This document shows, piece after piece, positions 1-5,499 of a DNA stretch of 5,592 nt. Each line of letters begins with the position of its first letter. The first letter of the stretch is position 1. The position numbers and the translations under genes are program-made. Source of the DNA: JBBTXJ01 sp964636345 (GTDB lineage Bacteria; Patescibacteriota; Patescibacteriia; Magasanikbacterales; JBBTXJ01). Location: positions 1 to 5,592 of the forward strand of contig CAZWRL010000037.1 in assembly GCA_964636345.1 (NCBI GenBank). Reading direction: 5' to 3'. A model generated the notes under the pieces. The model saw nothing but the letters and a program-made list of their open reading frames with translations. It did not search any database and was not told where the DNA came from.

Positions 1-1
1 C

Positions 2-214
2 TCGCAGAAAAGATGGAAAGACGTTCTGGCTGTGACGAAAGATCCAGTTGTGTCCTCGGATATTGTCGGCCAACCCTATGGGGCAATTGTAGATTTGGCC
101 ATGACCAGAGTGGTTGACGGCGACCTCGTCAAGGTGCTATCGTGGTACGACAACGAATGGGGGTACGTTGCAACATTAGTGAAGCATGTTTTAGCCGCGG
201 CAAGATCACTATAG
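2..214 (+). CDS. gap: Glyceraldehyde-3-phosphate dehydrogenase, C-terminal part (5' end outside window)
   Basis: This is the last 70 codons of a phosphorylating GAPDH, the cytoplasmic glycolytic enzyme that oxidises glyceraldehyde 3-phosphate to 1,3-bisphosphoglycerate with NAD(P)+ and phosphate. The frame is open from base 2 to a TAG at 212-214. The tail carries the family's hallmark end: a DPVVSSDIVGQP segment, then DGDLVKVLSWYDNEWGY, then a final amphipathic helix. These match the C-terminal half of the catalytic domain. The catalytic Cys and the NAD-binding domain lie upstream and cannot be judged. A GTG at 32 lies inside the gene and is not a start. The stop is 24 nt before the hppA ATG, so the two genes may share a transcript. 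Identity is near certain; cofactor preference cannot be read from this fragment. Confidence 0.96.
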   Translation, partial: SQKRWKDVLAVTKDPVVSSDIVGQPYGAIVDLAMTRVVDGDLVKVLSWYDNEWGYVATLVKHVLAAARSL

Positions 215-238
215 CTCGAATAATTGATTTTTCTTTGT

Positions 239-2236
239 ATGCTAACTTTTCCAATTTTTGCCTCGCTGTTATCAATTGGATATGCCGCGTTTTTAACGTG
301 GCAGATTTTGAAATTGCCAAAAGGAGATCCCACAATGCAGAAAATCGCCTTGGCAATTCAAGAAGGCGCTTCTGCGTATTTGAAGCGTCAGTATCGCACC
401 ATTGCCATTGTCGCGGTCCCTGTTTTCGTAGCGCTTTGGCTGCTATTTCAAGGTAACCCATGGATTGCAGTGGGTTTTTTGATTGGAGCAGTGGCCTCCG
501 CGTTAGCCGGTTTTCTTGGAATGATGGTGGCAGTGCGCGCGAACGTAAGAGTCACGGAAGCCGCGAAAGGCGGGCTCGCAAAAGCGTTTTCAGTCGCGTA
601 TCGCGGAGGAGCGGTTACGGGATTTTTTGTGGTGGGCTTGGCATTGCTTGCGGTTTCCGTATTCTATGCCTTGACTCAAGAAATCACTGCCCTTATTGGA
701 CTTAGTTTCGGAGGATCTTTAATCTCTGTGTTTGCCCGTCTGGGAGGGGGCATTTTTACCAAAGCAGCAGATGTGGGAGCTGATATCGTAGGGAAGGTTG
801 AGGCAGGAATTCCGGAGGACGATGTTCGTAATCCAGCGGTTATCGCAGACAATGTGGGCGACAACGTGGGAGACGACGCCGGTATGGCTGCCGACCTTTT
901 TGAGACTTACGCAGTGACGATGGTGGCAGCAATGTTTTTGGGGTCTCTCCTTTTCCCTGGCGTTGCTGCTGCGATGCCCACGTTGCCTTCTCCCGTAATT
1001 CACATCCCGCTTTTGCTTGGGAGCGTTGCCGTAGTTGCTTCCATAGTGGGTAGCTTTGCGGTACGGCTTTCTGGGAAAGGGATCATGAGAGCCTTATATC
1101 AGGGACTTATTACAAGTTCGGTTCTTTCTCTTGTTGGTTTTTACTACATAATAAACAAGGAACTTGGGGAGATGCAGTGGTTCGGCGCGGCGGTAATTGG
1201 CGTTGTGGTAACCTTATGTATGGTAGCCATTACCGAATATTACACATCGAAAAAGTTCAGGCCAGTAAAATCAATTGCCGAAGCTTCAAAAACGGGATCG
1301 GGGACCAATGTCATTATTGGCCTTGCCATGGGTTTGGAGTCAACATTCGCGCCGATTCTTGTCATTGTTGTGGGCGCGCTTCTTGCGTACGCATTCGCGG
1401 GCATCTATGGTGTCGCGTTAGCCGCGGTGGCGATGTTGTCGTTGGCTGGAATTGTCATTGCGATTGACGCGTTTGGACCCATCACTGATAATGCCGGTGG
1501 AATCGCGGAGATGGCAGGGCTTCCCAAAGAAGTCCGTGATGTCACGGATCCTCTCGACGCGGTCGGCAATACCACGAAAGCGGTTACCAAAGCGTATGCC
1601 ATAGCTTCCGCTGGTTTGGCCGCGCTTGTGCTTTTTGTTTCTTATACCCACGAACTTGTGAACGTGTCCGGACGAGCATTTGTTTTTGAACTCGCGGATC
1701 CAAATGTTTTGGCAGGCCTTCTCTTGGGCGCCAGCCTCCCGTATTTGTTTGGATCAATTGCCATGCGCGCGGTAGGGAAGTCTGCCGGAGCAGTGGTTGA
1801 GGAGGTGCGTCGGCAATTTCGAGAAATCAAAGGTATTATGGAAGGAACCGGAAAACCAGATTATGGCGCGGCAGTGGATATTGTGACAAAAGCAGCGATC
1901 AAAGAAATGATTTTGCCTACGGCAATTGTGGTGGCCTCACCCATTGCAGTCGGATGGCTGTTGGGGCCAGAAGCTCTCGGAGGATTTTTAATGGGCACGA
2001 TCATTACCGGCCTGTTCGTCGCAATCTCTATGACTTCTGGCGGCGCCGCTTGGGACAACGCCAAGAAATACATCGAAGAAGGGCATCTTGGCGGCAAAGG
2101 CTCTGATGCCCACAAAGCCGCGGTCACCGGCGACACCGTAGGCGACCCCTACAAAGATACCGCGGGCCCTGCCATCAACCCTGTCATCAAAGTAGTCAAC
2201 ATCATTGCCATTCTCATTGCCCGCTTTTTAGTGTAA
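239..2236 (+). CDS. hppA: Membrane-bound proton-pumping pyrophosphatase (K+-independent type)
   Basis: This integral membrane enzyme hydrolyses pyrophosphate and couples it to ion pumping across the cytoplasmic membrane. It is 665 aa from the ATG at 239, within the usual family size, with many hydrophobic helices (for example about residues 1-25, 54-70, 74-99 and 123-145). Substrate and Mg2+ motifs are present: DVGADIVGKVEAGIPEDD (D178, D182, K186, E188, D194, D195), ADNVGDNVGD (D204, D208, D212), IDAFGPITDNAGG (D410, D417) and GDTVGDPYKDTAGPAINP (D632, D636, K639, D640). GNTTKAVTK has Lys at 447 and Thr at 450, the pair known to mark K+-independent proton pumps; K+-dependent enzymes have Ala at the Lys position. 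A glutamate in DLFETY (E222) fits the semi-conserved gate residue. The start at 239 keeps the first membrane helix; an in-frame TTG at 224 is less likely. There is no Shine-Dalgarno before 239. Position 213 is Asp where many relatives have Cys or Val. Confidence 0.97.
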   Translation: MLTFPIFASLLSIGYAAFLTWQILKLPKGDPTMQKIALAIQEGASAYLKRQYRTIAIVAVPVFVALWLLFQGNPWIAVGFLIGAVASALAGFLGMMVAVRANVRVTEAAKGGLAKAFSVAYRGGAVTGFFVVGLALLAVSVFYALTQEITALIGLSFGGSLISVFARLGGGIFTKAADVGADIVGKVEAGIPEDDVRNPAVIADNVGDNVGDDAGMAADLFETYAVTMVAAMFLGSLLFPGVAAAMPTLPSPVIHIPLLLGSVAVVASIVGSFAVRLSGKGIMRALYQGLITSSVLSLVGFYYIINKELGEMQWFGAAVIGVVVTLCMVAITEYYTSKKFRPVKSIAEASKTGSGTNVIIGLAMGLESTFAPILVIVVGALLAYAFAGIYGVALAAVAMLSLAGIVIAIDAFGPITDNAGGIAEMAGLPKEVRDVTDPLDAVGNTTKAVTKAYAIASAGLAALVLFVSYTHELVNVSGRAFVFELADPNVLAGLLLGASLPYLFGSIAMRAVGKSAGAVVEEVRRQFREIKGIMEGTGKPDYGAAVDIVTKAAIKEMILPTAIVVASPIAVGWLLGPEALGGFLMGTIITGLFVAISMTSGGAAWDNAKKYIEEGHLGGKGSDAHKAAVTGDTVGDPYKDTAGPAINPVIKVVNIIAILIARFLV

Positions 2237-2256
2237 ACAAGGCTTCTTGCATTTGA

Positions 2257-2268
2257 TAACATCACTCT
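2257..2268 (+). promoter_or_regulatory. Weak candidate extended -10 for the NYN gene
   Basis: TGA-TAACAT (hexamer 2257-2262, TG at 2254-2255) ends six bases before the ATG at 2269. This is the same geometry as the better promoters before 3899 and 5500. The hexamer matches TATAAT at only four of six positions and no clear -35 is visible, so read-through from hppA is an equally good explanation. Confidence 0.3.
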
Positions 2269-2775
2269 ATGCAACGGCGAGAAAACAACTACGCTTTTAT
2301 AGACAGCCAAAATCTCTACAAAGGCATCCGCGATCTTGGCTGGCAACTCGACTTCAAGAGATTTCGTGTGTATCTCACACACAAATATCATGTGGGTAAG
2401 GCCTTTCTTTTCATCGGCTATCTTCCGCAGAACACAAACTTGTATCGCGCGTTACAGGATTACAGCTACACCCTTATTTTTAAACCCACCATTCCTGATA
2501 AGGACGGAAAAACAAAAGGGAATGTTGACGCCGAACTTGTGCTCCACTCCATGATTGAGTACCCGAACTATGACAAGGCCGTTATTGTGACGAGTGATGG
2601 CGATTTCGGGTGTTTGGCAGAGTATCTATACGGGAAGGAAAAGTTAAAGACTGTGATCAGCCCGCACTACAAGACATGCTCGATTCTCCTCAAAAAAGCG
2701 GCTAAGGAAAAAATTGTTTTTATTGATAACCTCAAACAAAAACTCGCGTACACAAAAAGAAAAGGCACCGCGTAA
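2269..2775 (+). CDS. NYN domain (LabA/DUF88-type) putative ribonuclease
   Basis: This 168-residue cytoplasmic protein is a compact NYN domain, a branch of the PIN-like nuclease fold; family members generally bind metal and cut RNA. The acidic residues expected in the active site are visible: YAFIDSQNLYKG near the start (D12, N15), KGNVDAEL in the middle (D87), and VIVTSDGDFGCLAEYL (S109, D110, D112). The C-terminal 25 residues are Lys-rich, which could help bind nucleic acid. There is no signal peptide or membrane helix. The gene starts 32 nt after the hppA stop and lacks a Shine-Dalgarno. Its stop codon lies inside a hairpin that may end the transcript. Family assignment is firm; the actual substrate is unknown and nothing in the neighbourhood reveals it. 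Confidence 0.88.
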   Translation: MQRRENNYAFIDSQNLYKGIRDLGWQLDFKRFRVYLTHKYHVGKAFLFIGYLPQNTNLYRALQDYSYTLIFKPTIPDKDGKTKGNVDAELVLHSMIEYPNYDKAVIVTSDGDFGCLAEYLYGKEKLKTVISPHYKTCSILLKKAAKEKIVFIDNLKQKLAYTKRKGTA

Positions 2776-2803
2776 GGACGTACCCGATACGAAGTGCCTT
2801 TTC
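2759..2803 (+). terminator. Hairpin overlapping the NYN stop codon, possible terminator
   Basis: GAAAAGGCAC at 2759-2768 pairs perfectly with GTGCCTTTTC at 2794-2803, and CGTA (2771-2774) pairs with TACG (2788-2791) inside it. The stop codon at 2773-2775 sits in the structure. The T-run is in the 3' arm (CCTTTTC) rather than after it, so this is not a textbook intrinsic terminator. The A-rich 5' arm would give a T-rich 3' arm on the opposite strand too. Confidence 0.5.
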
Positions 2804-2855
2804 GTGTGTATCTGCTTATAGTATAGCAAACCAGTTCTCCTTGTCAATAGCAATA

Positions 2856-2869
2856 TGGTATAATAGGAT
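2856..2869 (+). promoter_or_regulatory. Consensus extended -10 promoter for the PsbP-like gene, apparently leaderless
   Basis: TGG-TATAAT is a perfect extended -10 element (TATAAT at 2859-2864). Only five bases separate it from the ATG at 2870, so transcription would be expected to begin at or beside the A of the start codon, leaving no room for a ribosome binding site. No good -35 lies at the usual spacing: TTGTCA at 2841-2846 is only 12 nt upstream of the hexamer. An extended -10 can work without one. Confidence 0.7.
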
Positions 2870-3808
2870 ATGCTTCAAGACTTCAAGACTGAAATAAAAA
2901 CGCTTCTCATCGTGGCATTCATCGCCGTCGTCATTTCCGTCGCCGGAATTTTGCTGTTGCGAAACGATGTGCGAAACCAGGTTTCGCCGACGCCAAGTCC
3001 TGTGCCAAATGACCAATCAGTTCTCGACACATCGAATTGGCAAACCTACCGCAACGATAAGTTTGAGTTTGAATTTCGGTATCCCCATGATTGGGTGGGT
3101 CCCTTTATTGAGGGTCCGGGGTCCTCTGTAGTTTCAAGTTCTGAAGAACCGAGAGTAACTGTTCAGATAGTAACAGAGAGTGGTAACCTTGGCTTGTTTG
3201 AAACTTTGGAGAATGCAGAAGTGGGAGAGGTTGTAGAAGCTAATCTTATCTTTTACAGCAAAATTGCTAATGACTCTATTGGAGGATATCCAGCAGTAAG
3301 GTACACAGCTGATTATAGGAATGTTCCTGCTCAAAGACTTCCTACGGGAGAAGAGGTTTTAATAAAGAAGGATAATCAGATATTTGAGTTGAGAATGTGG
3401 GGATCTTCATTTGAAGCGGTCCGAAATAACAAAAATACTTTCCATCAAATTCTCTCCACGTTTCGGTTTGTAGAAGTTGAAACTAACTTAAAACCGGCTG
3501 AAGCGCAGACTCCTGCGGCAGGTGCCTGTGCGGGACCTGATTTGAGCGATCTCGCAGAAATTGTCTTGGTACGCACGCCAGATAATGTTCCAGTGCCTCG
3601 CTGTTTACTCGTAAGCGGGGATCAGAGATTGCAGATAAAGAATGCTACTGACGAAGCAATCACCGTTACACTTGGTAGAATTCAGATGACAATTGAACCT
3701 GGGAAAACGCAGGCAGATAGCCATACTTTTGATTCTTATCTCGCTTCTGGAGTACATAGTATTTCAAGTTCTCCTGCGGTTCTTGCGCCAGAAATTTGGC
3801 TACAATAA
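2870..3808 (+). CDS. Membrane-anchored protein with PsbP-like domain and C-terminal beta-rich domain
   Basis: This 312-residue protein appears to be tethered to the membrane with its bulk outside the cytoplasm. Residues 11-30 form one hydrophobic helix with no lipobox cysteine, so it reads as an uncleaved anchor. A Pro/Ser linker follows (about 38-48). Residues 57-201 resemble the PsbP-like fold: WQTYRNDKFEFEFRYPHDW at its start and QILSTFRFVE at its end are typical boundary patterns in bacterial PsbP-related proteins. A second, beta-rich region (about 218-312) contains the only two cysteines, C220 and C245, which could form a disulfide, and ends in APEIWLQ. This region resembles a cupredoxin-like sandwich but shows no obvious copper-ligand set. 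The role is unknown; binding or envelope upkeep is a guess. The gene has its own promoter and stands alone between two hairpins. Codons from about 3120 to 3480 look more A+T-rich than in the first 80 residues. Confidence 0.75.
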   Translation: MLQDFKTEIKTLLIVAFIAVVISVAGILLLRNDVRNQVSPTPSPVPNDQSVLDTSNWQTYRNDKFEFEFRYPHDWVGPFIEGPGSSVVSSSEEPRVTVQIVTESGNLGLFETLENAEVGEVVEANLIFYSKIANDSIGGYPAVRYTADYRNVPAQRLPTGEEVLIKKDNQIFELRMWGSSFEAVRNNKNTFHQILSTFRFVEVETNLKPAEAQTPAAGACAGPDLSDLAEIVLVRTPDNVPVPRCLLVSGDQRLQIKNATDEAITVTLGRIQMTIEPGKTQADSHTFDSYLASGVHSISSSPAVLAPEIWLQ

Positions 3809-3813
3809 GTTTT

Positions 3814-3847
3814 GTTCACTTTTTGCGCGATCGCGCGAAAAGTGGAC
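3814..3847 (+). terminator. Strong 15-bp hairpin with GATC loop after the PsbP-like gene
   Basis: Bases 3814-3828 pair with 3833-3847 in a 15-bp stem with two G-T (G-U in RNA) wobbles and a GATC loop, starting five bases after the stop codon. The position fits a transcription terminator, but no T-run follows on either strand. It could act as an unusual terminator or as an RNA-stabilising 3' end. The core includes the palindrome GCGATCGC (3827-3834). Confidence 0.6.
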
Positions 3848-3864
3848 GAGGAGGTAGGGAGCTA

Positions 3865-3898
3865 TTGACTTTGACACTCTTTTTCCTACAATGAAACT
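3865..3898 (+). promoter_or_regulatory. Promoter of the DUF5678 gene, apparently leaderless
   Basis: A -35 element TTGACT (3865-3870) is followed after 16 bases by a -10 element TACAAT (3887-3892), and the ATG comes six bases later at 3899. The predicted transcription start coincides with the A of the start codon. An overlapping TTGACA at 3871-3876 is the better hexamer but is only 10 bases from the -10, too close to serve it. Confidence 0.7.
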
Positions 3899-4174
3899 AT
3901 GGAAAGAAACCCTGCTCTCAAAACCATGAGGAAGACATCGACAGAATTTGATTTTTTCGTGCATACCCCACTGACAAAGTATAAGGGTAAATATGTGGCT
4001 CTCGTGGGGAAGAAGGTGGTTGCTTTTGGGGTTTCTGCCAAAGATGTGTGGGAGAAAGCAAGGAAAAAGCATCCGCAGAAACTCCCTACAATTGCGAAAA
4101 TCCCCAAAGAAGAGGTTGTTTCAGGCCCGCATCGGATGGGCACTGACCGAAGATATTCCAATGCTGTTGGGTAG
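3899..4174 (+). CDS. DUF5678 domain small protein with an atypical tail
   Basis: This 91-residue cytoplasmic protein has one recognisable segment, about residues 27-74: KYKGKYVALVGKKVVAFG, then a DVWEKARKKHP helix, then a PKEEVV strand. That order (tight turn, beta hairpin, helix with KAR, short strand ending in P-[KE]-E) is the DUF5678 pattern, whose function is unknown. Members usually stop within a few residues of the PKEE strand. Here 17 further residues follow, rich in Gly, Arg and polar residues, which look like out-of-frame reading of another gene. The same DNA in the +1 frame continues as a plausible protease tail (see 4122-4241). The start at 3899 is fixed by the promoter spacing; there is no Shine-Dalgarno. 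Domain assignment is likely; the natural C-terminus is uncertain. Confidence 0.72.
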   Translation: MERNPALKTMRKTSTEFDFFVHTPLTKYKGKYVALVGKKVVAFGVSAKDVWEKARKKHPQKLPTIAKIPKEEVVSGPHRMGTDRRYSNAVG

Positions 4175-4241
4175 AGAAGATATCTTTCCGCTTTTTGATA
4201 TTGTTTTCGCAAAAAACCGAAAAACGATTTTCCGAAGATAG
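4122..4241 (+). pseudogene. Possible C-terminal remnant of a retropepsin-like aspartic protease
   Basis: Read in the frame of base 4122, this stretch gives about 39 residues up to a TAG at 4239-4241. It contains ARIGWALTEDIPMLLGRED followed by IFPLFDIVFAKNRKTIF. The pattern hydrophobic-P-x-LLGR-x-x-F-x-x-F-D-[IV]-x-F-x-x-x-x-[KR] is the usual end of small bacterial retropepsin-like proteases. The catalytic D-[ST]-G part that should precede it is absent: the upstream DNA in this frame is the out-of-frame DUF5678 gene. No start codon of its own is convincing (an ATG at 4161 would leave only 26 residues). I read it as a deletion remnant fused to the DUF5678 3' end. A sequencing deletion or frameshift is the main alternative. 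The motif was recognised by eye only. Confidence 0.45.
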
Positions 4242-4246
4242 TTGCT

Positions 4247-4281
4247 GTCGTTAGGAGGACGAAGTCGCTAGGAGCTTGCAA
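4247..4281 (+). repeat. Two imperfect 17-bp direct repeats between genes
   Basis: GTCGTTAGGAG (4247-4257) recurs as GTCGCTAGGAG (4264-4274), ten of eleven bases identical at a 17-base offset, with weaker likeness in the remaining six bases of each unit. They lie between the protease remnant and the hydrolase gene. Each unit includes a Shine-Dalgarno-like AGGAG, but neither is placed before a good start codon: the TTG at 4276 is too close. Confidence 0.5.
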
Positions 4282-4320
4282 AATTTTTGGTGTAACAAGA
4301 GTAACGCAAAGAAAAAATCC

Positions 4321-5421
4321 ATGTTTGATCGTGAATCAATGCCGCAAGAGGAGGCAGGGGATGAGGAGGAAGAGACGATGCCAGAGCGAAAGGAGTATAT
4401 TACGAAGCAAGAGTTTGATTTGCAATTTCGGCAGTCAGAGAAAATTGATCTTGAGGGTGAAGAAATTGAGGTTGCGAGCATTGTTCCTGAAAATCCGGTG
4501 GAAAATGAGTGGGTCGTCATAGTGGGCGGTTGGGCCACAAGAAAGACTGCCTATGAAGATGAAATGTACGCGCTTGCGAGATCCGGGCGCAAAGTTTTAT
4601 TTTTGAATCCGGACCATGGAGTGGCTTCCGATGAAGATGACGCGGAGTATTTTAAAGATCGTTCCGTCGCACGTACAATTGCAATGAAGGCAGCCGCCGT
4701 GCGAGCGGTGCTGGAAGAGAGGGGGATTACTAATGCAGACATTGTGGGGCATTCTCAAGGCGCTCAAATCGCGGTAGCGATGGGAGCGCGCCACCCGGAA
4801 TTAGTGAGGCGTATTGTTCTTGATAATCCCGCTGGGATGATCGGTAAAGATACCCGGAGTAAGCTTAGCTTGCGCGGGGCAGCGCAAGTGATTGAAGAGG
4901 GGGCGCGAACGCCCGCTCGCGTGAAAAAAGCCCGCAGTTTAGAAAAGGAAGGAATGATACAAAAAGGAAGCTGGAAACCAGGACGGGCGTATCTGCGTGA
5001 ACGGGTGGCGCAGGCAAAGCTGATGGCCGAGAAACCAATATTCCGTAATGTAACGGAGACGGCGGGAATTGCTGCTACCGATGTAACCCCTCTTCTGCGA
5101 GATATAAAAGAGCGAAACAAGGAGAGCGATAGACCAATAGAGGTGATACTATTAAATGCGTACAGCGATCGCATAATTCCTGAAAAGCGCATAAAAGAGA
5201 CGTTAGGATACGAGGAACCCGCGTACGACCGAGAGACTCAAACATATCAAAAGCCAGCGGAAGCGCATGAAAAGCCTTTTGAACTTGTTGATCGATGGGC
5301 AATGTATTCTCCGAAAGGAGCGTCGCACAATGCGCCGTATCTTGAACTGCCGGGAACTCTCGCGCACATTCTTGGCGCCGGCGCGTCAAAAGCTGATAAT
5401 CAAGAAAAGGAACCAGAGTAG
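4321..5421 (+). CDS. Alpha/beta hydrolase family protein
   Basis: This is a 366-residue soluble serine hydrolase of the alpha/beta fold, with no signal peptide or membrane helix. From the ATG at 4321: an acidic, Glu-rich leader (residues 4-20); the first core strand with VIVGGWATRK (about 66-75), which supplies the oxyanion loop; the nucleophile elbow VGHSQGAQ with Ser145; then LVRRIVLDNPAGMIGKD. A charged Lys/Arg-rich cap insertion follows (about 175-240). The acid is probably Asp283 in LLNAYSDRIIP, and the histidine is His336 in GASHNAPYLELPGTLAHIL. The triad and fold are clear, but the substrate is not; esterase or lipase-like activity is only a family guess. The start is uncertain. ATG 4378 has an ideal AGGAGGA seven bases upstream and would remove the acidic leader, but the same bases encode Glu codons. 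ATG 4339 and TTG 4276 are also in frame. Confidence 0.85.
   Translation: MFDRESMPQEEAGDEEEETMPERKEYITKQEFDLQFRQSEKIDLEGEEIEVASIVPENPVENEWVVIVGGWATRKTAYEDEMYALARSGRKVLFLNPDHGVASDEDDAEYFKDRSVARTIAMKAAAVRAVLEERGITNADIVGHSQGAQIAVAMGARHPELVRRIVLDNPAGMIGKDTRSKLSLRGAAQVIEEGARTPARVKKARSLEKEGMIQKGSWKPGRAYLRERVAQAKLMAEKPIFRNVTETAGIAATDVTPLLRDIKERNKESDRPIEVILLNAYSDRIIPEKRIKETLGYEEPAYDRETQTYQKPAEAHEKPFELVDRWAMYSPKGASHNAPYLELPGTLAHILGAGASKADNQEKEPE
4364..4377 (+). promoter_or_regulatory. Shine-Dalgarno-like site for an alternative hydrolase start
   Basis: AGGAGGA (4364-4370) stands seven bases before the in-frame ATG at 4378. If used, the hydrolase would be 347 residues and would begin at MPERKEY. It may be chance, because a run of Glu codons produces the same bases, and a comparable motif inside hppA (320-326) is clearly not at the true start. 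Confidence 0.4.
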
Positions 5422-5422
5422 G

Positions 5423-5479
5423 TAGTTATGAGTATTGAGCGCGGCTCTGAACACATGAATAGTTATGTAGGTATTGAGG
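5423..5479 (+). repeat. Imperfect direct repeat upstream of fba
   Basis: TAGTTATG-AGTATTGAG at 5423-5439 recurs at 5460-5478 as TAGTTATG-TAG-GTATTGAG, with a two-base insertion, at a 37-base offset. The second copy covers the -35 region of the fba promoter, so the pair could bind a regulator. Local duplication without function is also possible. Confidence 0.45.
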
Positions 5480-5484
5480 TGATG

Positions 5485-5499
5485 TGATACAATAGAGTA
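5485..5499 (+). promoter_or_regulatory. Extended -10 promoter of fba, apparently leaderless
   Basis: TGA-TACAAT (hexamer 5488-5493) ends six bases before the ATG at 5500, exactly the spacing seen before 3899. No convincing -35 is present at the usual distance. The predicted transcription start falls on the start codon. Confidence 0.65.

Noticed and set aside
206..214. TCACTATAG, part of the T7 phage promoter
   Set aside because: Only nine of the promoter's bases match and they overlap the gap stop codon; no phage genes are nearby.
4204..4236. Possible terminator in the A/T-rich run TTTTCG...CGAAAA...TTTTCCG
   Set aside because: The stems are six bases or fewer with no T-run after them, and the bases are explained by the coding-like protease remnant.
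3886..4281. 131-codon open frame on the - strand
   Set aside because: It lies opposite the DUF5678 gene and the protease-like remnant, has no promoter or domain pattern, and its Cys/Phe-rich translation looks like antisense noise.
3827..5172. Two GCGATCGC octamers (3827-3834 and 5165-5172), the cyanobacterial HIP1 palindrome
   Set aside because: Two copies in this length are only mildly more than chance, one is inside a hairpin and one in a coding region, and no gene points to cyanobacteria.
4764..5192. 142-codon open frame on the - strand
   Set aside because: It is the antisense of the hydrolase core, Ser/Arg-rich with no recognisable motif.
212..5421. No TGA stop among the six complete gene ends (TAG, TAA, TAA, TAA, TAG, TAG)
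   Set aside because: Six genes are too few to imply recoding of TGA; tryptophans use TGG, family motifs read correctly in the standard code, and the G+C level does not suit the low-G+C lineages known to recode TGA.
5435..5446. Small hairpin GAGC-GCG-GCTC after the hydrolase gene
   Set aside because: It has only four base pairs and no T-run, too weak to call a terminator.
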